From assembly GCF_009557615.1 (NCBI RefSeq), contig NZ_CP045652.1, forward strand, positions 310,001 to 374,000: a stretch of DNA of 64,000 bases. The letters run 5' to 3'. The translations under genes and the position numbers were made by a program. Source of the DNA: Sphingobacteruim zhuxiongii. Its GTDB lineage: Bacteria; Bacteroidota; Bacteroidia; Sphingobacteriales; Sphingobacteriaceae. Below, piece after piece: positions 45,748 through 54,354 of this stretch (positions within the stretch are counted from its first letter, which is position 1; each line of letters starts with the position of its first letter). The notes under the pieces were generated by a model. The model made no database searches. It was not told the origin of the DNA and worked only from the letters and a program-made list of their open reading frames with translations.

Positions 45748-46145
45748 ATCCAGTTCAACAAAATTAGAAGGATTAAAATAGCACTTAAAATCCGCTGGGT
45801 TTGCAAAAATTGTTCAATCCAACGGTAAGTACGAAAGAAATAGTCTTTTCGAAAAATCAAATCAATCGACATGAGTAAGATAATTCCGACCGCGATCAGC
45901 ACAGCGACTAAACCGAGCGGATTAATGAGTAATGCCTGATTGATATCCCCTTGCAGAAGGCTTTTCACAGATCTTGTTGTGCCGCATGATGGACATGGAT
46001 AGCCAGTGACCTGCTTTATGGGGCATAACGTAGCATCTATTGGACTATGATAGTCGAAGTAGAGCCAGACAAAACCAAAAAAACAAATTACACCTGTAAT
46101 GAGATATAGTTTGTTTTTTGCTGATATGCGATTTAGTAGCTCAAT
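45723..46145 (-). CDS. DUF2752-family membrane protein (start codon unusual)
   Basis: The family's hallmark CPSCGTTR lies at about 46000-45975, upstream of the first ordinary start (GTG at 45968), so the real protein must begin earlier. The frame is open from 46151, but it contains no ATG, GTG, TTG or CTG before the CPSCGTTR motif. The best candidates are ATT at 46145 (about 140 residues) or ATA at 46127, both next to the TM2 stop at 46133, which suggests re-initiation after TM2. The product has a first membrane segment (LYLITGVICFFGFVWLYF), the CPSCGTTR loop, then two more. It could also be a damaged gene or contain a base error. Confidence 0.7.
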   Translation of the reverse strand: MELLNRISAKNKLYLITGVICFFGFVWLYFDYHSPIDATLCPIKQVTGYPCPSCGTTRSVKSLLQGDINQALLINPLGLVAVLIAVGIILLMSIDLIFRKDYFFRTYRWIEQFLQTQRILSAILILLILLNWIWNISKGL

Positions 46146-46474
46146 GACGTTACTAATTTTTCGAAGTTCTTATTTTTAGTAGCACCCATGATTAAGAAGT
46201 AATCGATGATTGCCCAAATACCAAAGCCGCCACAGGTTAATAACTTACCAATACCAAGGCCTGTATCGCCAATCATAAAGCGGTCAATTCCTAATGGTCC
46301 AGCCAAAAGTGAGACGATAAGTACTGTTGTGGGATCTTTATATTGTTGAACTTGTACGTTCGTAAATTTGCTATCGTCAGCTTTTAAAAGCATTTCCTTG
46401 ATCTCCATTAGATGATAAGATTCAAAAAACTTGTTTTGAGACATCAGAAACATGTCGACTTTTTGGCTTTCCAT
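46133..46474 (-). CDS. TM2 domain-containing protein
   Basis: The 113-residue protein has a soluble N-terminus of about 48 residues and a TM2 domain: two membrane helices joined by the conserved GPLGIDRFMIGDTGLGIGKLL turn and a GGFGIWAIIDYFLI second helix. Function of the domain is not known; it often occurs beside DUF2752 genes in this phylum. It is the first gene of the overlapping cassette. Confidence 0.9.
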   Translation of the reverse strand: MESQKVDMFLMSQNKFFESYHLMEIKEMLLKADDSKFTNVQVQQYKDPTTVLIVSLLAGPLGIDRFMIGDTGLGIGKLLTCGGFGIWAIIDYFLIMGATKNKNFEKLVTSLSY

Positions 46475-46507
46475 TATTTTTAATAGTTTATAGTGTTAGT
46501 AAATAAA

Positions 46508-46548
46508 AAATCCATTTATTCTATTAAGATAAATGGATTTTTTTTTAA
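46508..46548 (-). terminator. Terminator between trhO and the TM2 cassette
   Basis: AAATCCATTTAT pairs with ATAAATGGATTT around a 9-base loop, with A and T runs on both sides, so it can act in both directions. It lies 15 bp past the trhO stop. Confidence 0.85.
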
Positions 46549-46562
46549 AATTACAAAAAACT

Positions 46563-47534
46563 TTAATTTTTGATAAGTTTTTTGTGCTTGCGTTTACTAA
46601 TTTTTTCAATATTGACTTCCTGTGGTACCTTTACGTAGTATCCCGTTCCATCATATTCACGTTTGCGTGGATGCGTTTTACAGGCATCCGAACAACAACC
46701 ATCCAATTCCCATCCACATTCATCACATTGCGTGAAATGCTCATTACAAACCGGATTGGCACAGTTAATCATTTTTGAAGTGGTCTTTCCACAGTTTCTA
46801 CAAGTGGAAATAATCTCCGGATTCACGGAGTTTACTTCAACCGTTACTCGGTTGTCGAAAACATAACATTTGCCTTCGAAATCCTTTCCGCCGGCCTCTT
46901 TACCGTATTTGATGATACCGCCGTGAAGTTGATAAACATCCTCAAAACCTTCTTTTAAAAGTAATGCTGACGCTTTTTCACATTTGATACCTCCAGTACA
47001 ATACGTTAGGATCTTTTTGCCTTTATACTGTTCAAGTTCTTTTACTTTTTCAGGAAACTCACGGAAGTTTTCAATATCTAATGTTACAGCATTCTTAAAA
47101 CGGCCAACAGAGTGTTCATAGTTGGAACGAACGTCCAAAATCACCACATCTTCATCGTCTTTCATTTTCATGAAATCCTGAGGTTCTAAGTGTTTTCCCG
47201 TTTGTTTATTCGGATCGATTATTTTGGGATCTCTCAAGCCAGAGTGTACAATCTCTTCTTTATAACGACAGTGCATTTTAATGAACGATAGTTCTTCGAC
47301 ATCGTCAATTTTAAATTCTGTTTTTGCGAATCTAGGATCAGCGTGTACAGCATCCATATAGGCCTTACAAGACTCAGGTGCTCCAGAAACGGTTCCATTT
47401 AAGCCTTCGTCAGCAACGATAATACGACCTACAAGATTCAGGGATTTACAAAAATTTAAATGATCGTCAGCAAATTGTTCTGCATTTTCGATCGGGCTGT
47501 AACAGTAGTACAGCAGAGTTTGATATTTTGCCAT
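46563..47534 (-). CDS. trhO: tRNA uridine(34) hydroxylase TrhO (rhodanese-like)
   Basis: The 323-residue protein has the N-terminal UPF0176/acylphosphatase-like domain (LNGTVSGAPESCKAYM), a rhodanese domain (VVILDVRSNYEHSVG) with active loop CTGGIKC at 179-185, and a Cys-rich C-terminal zinc-type tail (CRNCG, CANPVC, CDECG, CCSDAC). TrhO makes 5-hydroxyuridine at tRNA position 34. It stands alone. Confidence 0.93.
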   Translation of the reverse strand: MAKYQTLLYYCYSPIENAEQFADDHLNFCKSLNLVGRIIVADEGLNGTVSGAPESCKAYMDAVHADPRFAKTEFKIDDVEELSFIKMHCRYKEEIVHSGLRDPKIIDPNKQTGKHLEPQDFMKMKDDEDVVILDVRSNYEHSVGRFKNAVTLDIENFREFPEKVKELEQYKGKKILTYCTGGIKCEKASALLLKEGFEDVYQLHGGIIKYGKEAGGKDFEGKCYVFDNRVTVEVNSVNPEIISTCRNCGKTTSKMINCANPVCNEHFTQCDECGWELDGCCSDACKTHPRKREYDGTGYYVKVPQEVNIEKISKRKHKKLIKN

Positions 47535-47583
47535 ATATTCATTGATACCGCTGCAAACGGCGTTTAATGTTAAAAATTCTATG

Positions 47584-47591
47584 CAAAGATA
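47584..47591 (-). promoter_or_regulatory. Candidate -7 box for trhO (TATCTTTG)
   Basis: TATCTTTG on the minus strand fits TAnnTTTG and gives a leader of about 45 bp; no clear -33 element is visible. Confidence 0.42.
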
Positions 47592-47622
47592 AGGAAATCG
47601 GGAAAATAAAAATTGATGCTAA

Positions 47623-47859
47623 TCACTTTTTAATTAATGGACGTAACAAATATTCAAGACCATTAACTTTGATTTCATAGAGACTGGCTAATTGGATGCC
47701 CAATTTTCCCGGCGGAAAGCCCTTCTTTTTAAACCATACTAAATAAGGCTCAGGCAAATTACATAGGAGATACCCCTGATATTTTCCAAAGGGCATCTTG
47801 CTGTTTGCTAATTCTATCAGCATTTCAGGGCGAAAGAAATCAGTCTCTTGTTTTGCCAT
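47623..47859 (-). CDS. DUF3820-family small protein
   Basis: The 78-residue protein has the DUF3820 core MPFGKYQGYLLCNLPEPYL and WFKKKGFPPGKLG. The family is sometimes labelled a quorum-sensing-regulated virulence factor, and it resembles the small exonuclease-associated modules, but no activity is established here. It overlaps the end of the glycosyltransferase gene by 20 bp, so it is read as the second gene of that pair. Confidence 0.85.
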   Translation of the reverse strand: MAKQETDFFRPEMLIELANSKMPFGKYQGYLLCNLPEPYLVWFKKKGFPPGKLGIQLASLYEIKVNGLEYLLRPLIKK

Positions 47860-48598
47860 TTTTTAATCGATATAACATCAAGCGGAATGCGATGACGCCG
47901 TGGTTGAACAAATTAGGTAAAAAGCCGTAGTATCTCTTGAAAATCTCGTATCGCTCTTTCAAGCTCTGTTTATGGCGTTGTTGTGACATGCCACCGACTA
48001 GGTATTTTGCGACATAACCTCTGACGTTGACGATTTTCTTAGCTTTTTTCGCTGCACGAATAACCCAGTCAATATCGGAGCTCAGTTTATATTGTAAATC
48101 ATAGGGTTCTGCAATGTCCCTTTTTACGTAAATAGCCTGATGACAGACGTTCATCCCATATTTAAAAGAAGTCCAGTCAAAATGTTCTGGACAAGCATGG
48201 CGACGATCACCTATGATTTGTCGATCTTCATTTACCAATTTCGTTTCGCCATAATAGATGTCGGCATCGCTTGCTGAATTAAAAACTTTGGTCAATGTGT
48301 CTGTCGCAAAAAGCTCATCTCCCGAGTTCAGGAACAAGACGTAGTCGCCTGTTGCGGCATGGAGTCCTTTGTTCATGGCGTCGTAAATACCATTGTCCTT
48401 TTCTGAGATTAGTACTTGAATATGCGCTTTATATTCTTCAATAATCGCTAAAGTTCCATCACTTGAAAGTCCATCAACAATGATATATTCAATATTTGAA
48501 TAATCTTGCTTTGCAACCGATTCTAGGGTATAACGTATATCCCGAACATTATTGTAAACAATCGTAATTATGGAAATTTTTGGATTCTTCTCCAGCAT
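47840..48598 (-). CDS. Family 2 glycosyltransferase (WcaE-like)
   Basis: The 252-residue GT-A enzyme has ISIITIVYNNVRDIRYTLES, the nucleotide-sugar site IIVDGLSSDGT, DNGIYDAMNKGLHAATGDYV and the acceptor-metal region LFLNSGDEL, as in WcaE-type transferases of colanic-acid-like polymers. It likely adds a sugar to a surface polysaccharide, at the membrane's cytoplasmic face. Codon and gene order tie it to the polysaccharide-like genes on the opposite strand. Confidence 0.9.
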   Translation of the reverse strand: MLEKNPKISIITIVYNNVRDIRYTLESVAKQDYSNIEYIIVDGLSSDGTLAIIEEYKAHIQVLISEKDNGIYDAMNKGLHAATGDYVLFLNSGDELFATDTLTKVFNSASDADIYYGETKLVNEDRQIIGDRRHACPEHFDWTSFKYGMNVCHQAIYVKRDIAEPYDLQYKLSSDIDWVIRAAKKAKKIVNVRGYVAKYLVGGMSQQRHKQSLKERYEIFKRYYGFLPNLFNHGVIAFRLMLYRLKNGKTRD

Positions 48599-48917
48599 GA
48601 TTTTTCCCGAGTTTCAAAGTACAAAAGTAACGATTATTGATGGATTGTATGAATTTCTTGAATCTCAAAAATAAACTGAATCTGTAATTCTGATTCGGAC
48701 ATTGCTTGTACCTCGTTCGAGGAAAGACCAATAAGTACCGAAGCTGAACAGTACATGGCTCCTGCTCGTGTCGAAAGGGTAGGAAGATATTCTTATAACA
48801 ACAATTTTCGTTTTTGCGATATTTTTTTAAGTTTGTGTTGTGGTTTTTATCATCTGATAATATGCCGCTCGGGACGAAAAACGTTACTTTTCTTAACCAA
48901 TTACTGATTTTAGCTAC
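48599..48917. other. Divergent intergenic stretch
   Basis: About 320 bp between two outward-reading genes. No credible gene, tRNA or strong hairpin was found. It should hold promoters for both sides. Confidence 0.45.
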
Positions 48918-49718
48918 ATGCGTTATTATTTCCTGCTATTTGTCTGTTGTGTGTTTTTCAATTCTTGTCGTTCATCAGGCAATGAGGTTCGAATCTCTGT
49001 CGAGCATTTAAATCTGGATTCTGTTGGACTACAGTTATCGCATTATATGACTGGCCAGGAGATTCTTGACACCATGATTCCTGTGGCGGATTACGTTGCG
49101 GTATCGGGACTTCCGGCGGATATGTATATCGTCACCTTACGCTGGCCTAGAACCTATATTCCGCATCACTATTTGAAAAATCGCAGCTTTCAGGATGGTT
49201 TAGGGACACAGTATATGGTCAACAAAACGTTTTATATCGATTCGGAACAGCAGCCGGAATATAAATTTTCATTCGATCATGGACTTCAGGTTGAAGAAAT
49301 TGAAATGAATGAAGTAGGGGAAGTTAATATCGATTACGGTGCCTGTGAAAATTGTAAAATTGCGGATCGGTATTGGAAAGTTTATACCGATTTCTTGAAC
49401 CGAAAGGATTCTGCCATTACTAAATTGAGTGAAAACTATTATAGCGCATTAGCAAAGAAAGATACATCGAGTAGACGCCAATATCAGCAGATTGAAGCTT
49501 ATAAGTCGGATGTCAATACGGATGATCTATTTTTGAATCAATTTGATCAGCTAACTTCTTCCTACTCGAACAATCCCGTGAGTAGTTTTTTCGTTTATTT
49601 CCAATCGAATATGGATTCGAAAAACAACCGTTATCGGGCTAATTTTGAACAGTTAAAAGGAGATGCTGTTTCCTCTCCTTATTATCAAAAGATCGCTGAA
49701 AAGCAGCGTGATAAATAA
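48918..49718 (+). CDS. Lipoprotein with DUF4369-like N-terminus, no thioredoxin domain
   Basis: The 266-residue protein has a lipobox FFNSC (Cys at residue 17) and an N-terminal beta-rich part resembling the DUF4369 domain that normally precedes TlpA thioredoxin domains. The C-terminal half is helical and Gln/Ser/Asp-rich, and no CxxC thioredoxin site is present (the one CENC lies in a different context). It is about the length of the N-terminal half of a TlpA-like protein. Function unknown. Confidence 0.65.
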   Translation: MRYYFLLFVCCVFFNSCRSSGNEVRISVEHLNLDSVGLQLSHYMTGQEILDTMIPVADYVAVSGLPADMYIVTLRWPRTYIPHHYLKNRSFQDGLGTQYMVNKTFYIDSEQQPEYKFSFDHGLQVEEIEMNEVGEVNIDYGACENCKIADRYWKVYTDFLNRKDSAITKLSENYYSALAKKDTSSRRQYQQIEAYKSDVNTDDLFLNQFDQLTSSYSNNPVSSFFVYFQSNMDSKNNRYRANFEQLKGDAVSSPYYQKIAEKQRDK

Positions 49719-49796
49719 TTTATAGCACTATTTCTTACTTATCAGATACTATTTGTAACCTATTACGGTTATTACTAAAGTTAAACCTGCAATTGG

Positions 49797-50489
49797 ATGC
49801 CCTCATTAAAAAAGACCATTTTAAAATACTTTCCGATCGATAAGTTTTTATTTTCTAGATCCTATTCACAAGAAGGCGAGGATATGTTAATCCGTAGTTT
49901 CTATGAGACTCGGAAGCACTACAAGGGCTACTTTGTTGACGTAGGTGCGCATCATCCCTACCGCTTTTCGAATACCATGTTCTTTTATAAGCAGGGTTGG
50001 CGGGGTATCAATATAGAGCCTTCTCCGGATGCGATGAAATGGTTTCGTTGGTTTCGTCGTCGCGATGTGAATTTAAACATCGGAATCAGTGCGAGCCCGC
50101 AGGAGTTAACCTATTATTGTTTTAATGAGCCGGCATTAAATGGTTTCTCTAAGGAGATATCTGAGAAGAGAGATGGACTTAACCAAAAGTATCATTTGGT
50201 GAACAGCATCCCTGTCCCAACCTTACCACTTGCAGAGGTGTTGGACAAGCATTTGCCGAAAGGGCAGGAGATTGATTTTCTATCCATCGATGCCGAAGGG
50301 TTCGATTTCATCGTTTTACAATCGAATGATTGGGAACGCTATAGGCCGATATTTGTGTTGGTAGAAGAAGAGTTGAGTATTAAGGATTTGAGCCAATCGG
50401 CAGTCTATCGTTTTCTAAACGAAAAAGGTTATGAGTTGGCGGGTAAAACCAAGCGAACCTTAGTGTTCAAACGGGCCGACACACTTTAA
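49797..50489 (+). CDS. FkbM-family SAM-dependent methyltransferase
   Basis: The 230-residue protein has SQEGEDMLIRSF, the SAM loop GYFVDVGAHHPYRFSNT, WRGINIEPSPDAM and IDFLSIDAEGFDFIVL, the FkbM pattern. Such enzymes O-methylate sugars in surface polysaccharides. Its TAA shares TTAA with the stop of the convergent glycosyltransferase. Confidence 0.92.
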   Translation: MPSLKKTILKYFPIDKFLFSRSYSQEGEDMLIRSFYETRKHYKGYFVDVGAHHPYRFSNTMFFYKQGWRGINIEPSPDAMKWFRWFRRRDVNLNIGISASPQELTYYCFNEPALNGFSKEISEKRDGLNQKYHLVNSIPVPTLPLAEVLDKHLPKGQEIDFLSIDAEGFDFIVLQSNDWERYRPIFVLVEEELSIKDLSQSAVYRFLNEKGYELAGKTKRTLVFKRADTL

Positions 50490-51409
50490 CGTAATCCCTT
50501 TTTTGCCTTCCTTTGATTTATTTTTTTCTCTATATACCGCGCTAATCTTTCAAAGAAAGTACCTTTTCTATTTTTATAAAAGTGTTTGATAGCTGACAGT
50601 GCAATCGGATCTTCTTCCACAATACTTGGATATTTGCGTATCGTTGTTTTGGCGAGTTGAACTTTATATACTTGATCCACATCTGAATGCGTACCGGATC
50701 CGTCGGTGCCGGTGTTTTGGATGTAAGAATTTCGCGGATATAATACCATCCCTTGGTGGTTGAACACAGATAAATACCAACGTATAGCCCAGGAATTGAT
50801 TTTCCCTGCCTTAAATTGTTTTACCTGTTTCCAGAAGTTTTCGGTGTGATCTACGCTAAATGCCTTAATGTCGCGACGTTTAAGATTCTTTGTTAGCTCT
50901 TCAATATCGGGATTGAAATGTTTCCAGGCGCGATCCCATGTTGCCCAACCCCAACTGCTTGCGACGCGAAAGAAAAAGGATTCGGGTAATGCTTTGGGAT
51001 TTTCTACAGGATACATGTAGCCCGCGATTTGCATCACCTTGTCGTTTTCTGCATATTGGTTAAGTGCACTATTGAAATAGGTCAACGCGAAGCGAGACGT
51101 TTCCAAGTCGTCTTCAAGCACAATAATACGTCCATGTTTCTGCACAACTTGTGTTACTCCATCGATAACACTACTGGCCAGACCTTTATTTTGACCACGT
51201 TCGATTATATAAATATGCTTGAATTTCCAAGGTTCACGAATGATTGCACGTACGGTATTAACATCGTCAATATCGTCTGCAGTTTTCGCGGCATCCGAAA
51301 AGATGTATATTTCAGACTGATCGGCAAGTCTATTCGCCTCTAGGGCTAATAAAGTTTTACGAGTGTGAACGGGTCTGTTATAAACAAATAATGCGATTGG
51401 TGCTAACAT
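50486..51409 (-). CDS. Glycosyltransferase (GNT-I/GT-A like)
   Basis: The 307-residue protein starts with PIALFVYNRPVHTRKTL and has RIIVLEDDLETSRFAL (an Asp-rich metal site) and FFRVASSWGWATWDRAWKHF, typical of a GT-A family found in polysaccharide loci. The acceptor and donor are unknown. A TATCTTTG at 51435-51442 may be its -7 box. It is the only minus-strand gene among plus-strand polysaccharide genes. Confidence 0.86.
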   Translation of the reverse strand: MLAPIALFVYNRPVHTRKTLLALEANRLADQSEIYIFSDAAKTADDIDDVNTVRAIIREPWKFKHIYIIERGQNKGLASSVIDGVTQVVQKHGRIIVLEDDLETSRFALTYFNSALNQYAENDKVMQIAGYMYPVENPKALPESFFFRVASSWGWATWDRAWKHFNPDIEELTKNLKRRDIKAFSVDHTENFWKQVKQFKAGKINSWAIRWYLSVFNHQGMVLYPRNSYIQNTGTDGSGTHSDVDQVYKVQLAKTTIRKYPSIVEEDPIALSAIKHFYKNRKGTFFERLARYIEKKINQRKAKKGLR

Positions 51410-51529
51410 GAAGGGCTTTACGTTCTTTATTGTTCAAAGATATGGTTTAATCTAACAATGCTTATGTATATTGGCATTTTTTATATGCTGTACAAATATC
51501 TTTCCTAAATTTGATGAGTTTTAATATTC

Positions 51530-52978
51530 ATGAGCGATAATACAAAAAACATCACCCTTAACGGCTTGTTCTGGAATGCACTAGATCGTTTCGGGAACCA
51601 AATCATAGTAACGATAGTCACGATCATCACATCGCGGATATTGAATGAAGAAGACTTTGGTGTCATTGGTGTATTAATGATTTTTTCGACCATTGCGACG
51701 GCTTTTGTTGATAGTGGATTAGCGACTTCGCTCGTGCGTTCCAAGAAAGTAGATGAATTGGACTACTCCACTATGTTTGTTTTTAATTTGTTGGTCAGCG
51801 TATTTTTCTACCTCATCCTGTTCTTTTCGGCGCCTTATATTGAAGACTACTATGGTATTCCCAATTTAGCCTTATATGCGCGCGTATTGTTTCTACAGCT
51901 TTTAATACACGCTTTTGGTATAGTACAATATGTTAAGATATTAAAGAATTTTCAGTTTAATGTGACGGCACGCATCAACGTGCTGGCTATCCTATTCTCG
52001 GGCATTATTGTGGTCATTCTTGCTTTAACTGGTTTTGGTGTTTGGGCTTTATTGTTGCAGACCGTATTGTATACCCTGTTTAGAACGGCGATGTTATGGT
52101 ATTGGGGAAACTGGAAAGTGAGTATGCAGGTCTCTATGGCATCGTTAAAACATCATTCTTCATTCTCGCTCTCTTTTATGGTTGCGAATATGATGGGGAA
52201 AGCATTGTCTCCGCTATATTATTCATTTATTGGCAAGCATTTTAGTATTCGAGAGACTGGTTATTACTATACTGGAAATAAATGGGGCGAGACTCCCGGC
52301 ATGATGATTTCCGCAATTATTCAAGGGACGACACTCTCGACTTTAACACCTATCCAGGATGATTATCCTCGTTTTTTAAATGCGTGTAGAAAAGCGATGT
52401 CTTCCTTGGCGTTTGTTTTATTGCCGGTTAGTATGTTGGCAATTGCTGTTGCAAAGCCGGGGTTCAGTTATTTCTTAACGGAAAAGTGGCTTCCTTCTGT
52501 TGAGTATTTTCAATGGTTATGCTTTGCGGGTTTCTTTATATCTTTTGCCGATATGAATGTCAACTTCCTAAACATTAAAGGAAGGTCAAAATATGCTTTA
52601 GGGTTAGAGATTGCCAAGTTTTTATTGGCAGTAATCGCCTTGCTATTAACTTATTCGCATGGCATTATCTACATTGTTTACGGGCAAGTTGTGGTTCGAG
52701 TATTAATTTATATTGCAACGACGCTGATGAGCGGAAAGGTCTATGGATATAATTTGCGGTCGCAGATTATAGATTTAGGACCTTCGTTTTTGATTAGTTT
52801 ATTCGCTGCTTTGATTGCTTATTTACCGCTATATTTTCAGCTTATTTCGCACGATTTGCTGCTCATCATTTGTCAAAGCCTTATATTCGTAATCATTTAT
52901 ATTGGAGTTAATCACCTGATTCGTCAAAATATATGGATGGAAATACTGGGGATGATAAAAAAGAAATTAGCTAAATAG
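51530..52978 (+). CDS. Wzx-like polysaccharide flippase (MOP superfamily)
   Basis: The 482-residue membrane protein has about 12-14 hydrophobic segments and the WzxC/RfbX-like start GLFWNALDRFGNQIIVTIV with RILNEEDFGVIGVLMIFSTI. Such proteins flip undecaprenyl-linked oligosaccharide units across the inner membrane. A TAAATTTG at 51506-51513 may be the -7 box. It precedes the asparagine-synthase-like gene by 5 bp. Confidence 0.92.
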   Translation: MSDNTKNITLNGLFWNALDRFGNQIIVTIVTIITSRILNEEDFGVIGVLMIFSTIATAFVDSGLATSLVRSKKVDELDYSTMFVFNLLVSVFFYLILFFSAPYIEDYYGIPNLALYARVLFLQLLIHAFGIVQYVKILKNFQFNVTARINVLAILFSGIIVVILALTGFGVWALLLQTVLYTLFRTAMLWYWGNWKVSMQVSMASLKHHSSFSLSFMVANMMGKALSPLYYSFIGKHFSIRETGYYYTGNKWGETPGMMISAIIQGTTLSTLTPIQDDYPRFLNACRKAMSSLAFVLLPVSMLAIAVAKPGFSYFLTEKWLPSVEYFQWLCFAGFFISFADMNVNFLNIKGRSKYALGLEIAKFLLAVIALLLTYSHGIIYIVYGQVVVRVLIYIATTLMSGKVYGYNLRSQIIDLGPSFLISLFAALIAYLPLYFQLISHDLLLIICQSLIFVIIYIGVNHLIRQNIWMEILGMIKKKLAK

Positions 52979-52983
52979 TTTTC

Positions 52984-54354
52984 ATGAATTTTGTTGCAAA
53001 AGGAAATTGGGTTGGATACCAAACTGTGTTTTATAATGAGACCACAGGCGATTATGGGTTGAATATCAACGATGTGATTGACTATGCAAATCTAGAAATA
53101 GACTTGCAAGGTTTGGCGGCCTATCTAGATTTTGGTTATTCTGTTTTCGGACATACCCCTGTAAAGGGCGTAAAATTTCTGCTCCCTAACCAATCTTTAT
53201 ATTTTTCTGACGGAAAACTATTGGTTCATGAATCCGAGGATACCATCTCCAATCAATTGGGTAAAAAGACTCACGAAGAGGATGTGCTTCATATGATTCA
53301 TCAGCGTGTGAACAATTGGGCCAATGGCTTCTCGGAGAACATCTTAATTCCGACAAGTGGAGGCTTCGATTCGCGATTAATGAATGTCATGATTGACGAT
53401 AAATCACGAATTCACGCCTATACGTATGGTACATCATTTAATCAAGGGGCATCCCGCGAGTCTGTTTATGCAAGTTTGCTAGCTGAGCGATTGGGGACAA
53501 AATGGAGTCGAGTTCCCTTGGGGAAATTTAATCTGTATATGGATGATTGGTATTCCCAATTTGGACCCGCCGTTGCGGCTTCTGGTACTTACCATATCGA
53601 ATTCTATCATAAAATTCGGGAGCAGGAGCGTCAAGCGAAAATGGGCTTACTCAGTGGGATTATCGGGGATGCCTGGGCTGGAGCAGTAAAGGTTCCAGAG
53701 ATTCAGTCAGCATCAGCGTATCGCACTTTAGGATATACACATGGTATGAGTGCCGATTCAAAGCTGGCGATGGATGTCGATTATACAGGTCTAGCGGAAG
53801 CATTATTTGATAAACAAAAGGAGGATCTCAAGAGTGCTGATTTTCGGATAGTTACCGCTATGCGGACTAAGATGATGATGTTACAGTATTTAATCGCTGT
53901 GCCGTCGCATATGGGCTTTCCTGGCTATTCTCCCTTCGTCGAGGAAGATATTGCACTAGCGATGCTCAACTTGCCCGTAGAGCGTAAGAATGAGCGTGCT
54001 TGGCAGCGTGATTATTTTAGAAAGCATAATTTACTTTTCGAAGAAGAAAAGCATAAATATACCTATCAGAATTCTTTGAACTATTATGCTTTAGTTCATG
54101 AGACCTTGGAACCGTTAGATGTTTCACTTCTGCGGGAGGTGATAAAGCCTGAATATTTGGATTGGGTAAATCAGCGTATCTTGCATATTGGTGCTAAAGA
54201 ACGCGTGTTTCAGACGCTTATGCATACGCCAAAAGTGAAAGGCGTGCTGAAATTATTGGGCGCTAGAAATGGATTATTAGCTGCTTATTTTGCGTATATC
54301 ACGCTTAAACCGATTGAAACTTTATTGAAGAAAAGAAATGCCAGCATCTCATAA
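52984..54354 (+). CDS. Asparagine-synthase-like protein without intact glutaminase domain
   Basis: The 456-residue protein has the ATP-pyrophosphatase loop SGGFDS at residues 125-130, VYASLLAERLG, and a helical C-terminal half. The N-terminal region (about 1-100) resembles only the end of the class II glutaminase domain (LAAYLDFGYSVFGHTPVKGVKFLLPNQ), and the catalytic Cys2 is absent, so glutamine use is unlikely. Similar truncated AsnB-like proteins occur in polysaccharide clusters, where they may amidate sugars. It overlaps the CapA-like gene by 17 bp. Confidence 0.84.
   Translation: MNFVAKGNWVGYQTVFYNETTGDYGLNINDVIDYANLEIDLQGLAAYLDFGYSVFGHTPVKGVKFLLPNQSLYFSDGKLLVHESEDTISNQLGKKTHEEDVLHMIHQRVNNWANGFSENILIPTSGGFDSRLMNVMIDDKSRIHAYTYGTSFNQGASRESVYASLLAERLGTKWSRVPLGKFNLYMDDWYSQFGPAVAASGTYHIEFYHKIREQERQAKMGLLSGIIGDAWAGAVKVPEIQSASAYRTLGYTHGMSADSKLAMDVDYTGLAEALFDKQKEDLKSADFRIVTAMRTKMMMLQYLIAVPSHMGFPGYSPFVEEDIALAMLNLPVERKNERAWQRDYFRKHNLLFEEEKHKYTYQNSLNYYALVHETLEPLDVSLLREVIKPEYLDWVNQRILHIGAKERVFQTLMHTPKVKGVLKLLGARNGLLAAYFAYITLKPIETLLKKRNASIS

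Noticed and set aside
48981..49005. GGTTCGAATCT, like a tRNA T-loop
   Set aside because: It lies within the lipoprotein coding frame; no acceptor stem or cloverleaf could be paired.
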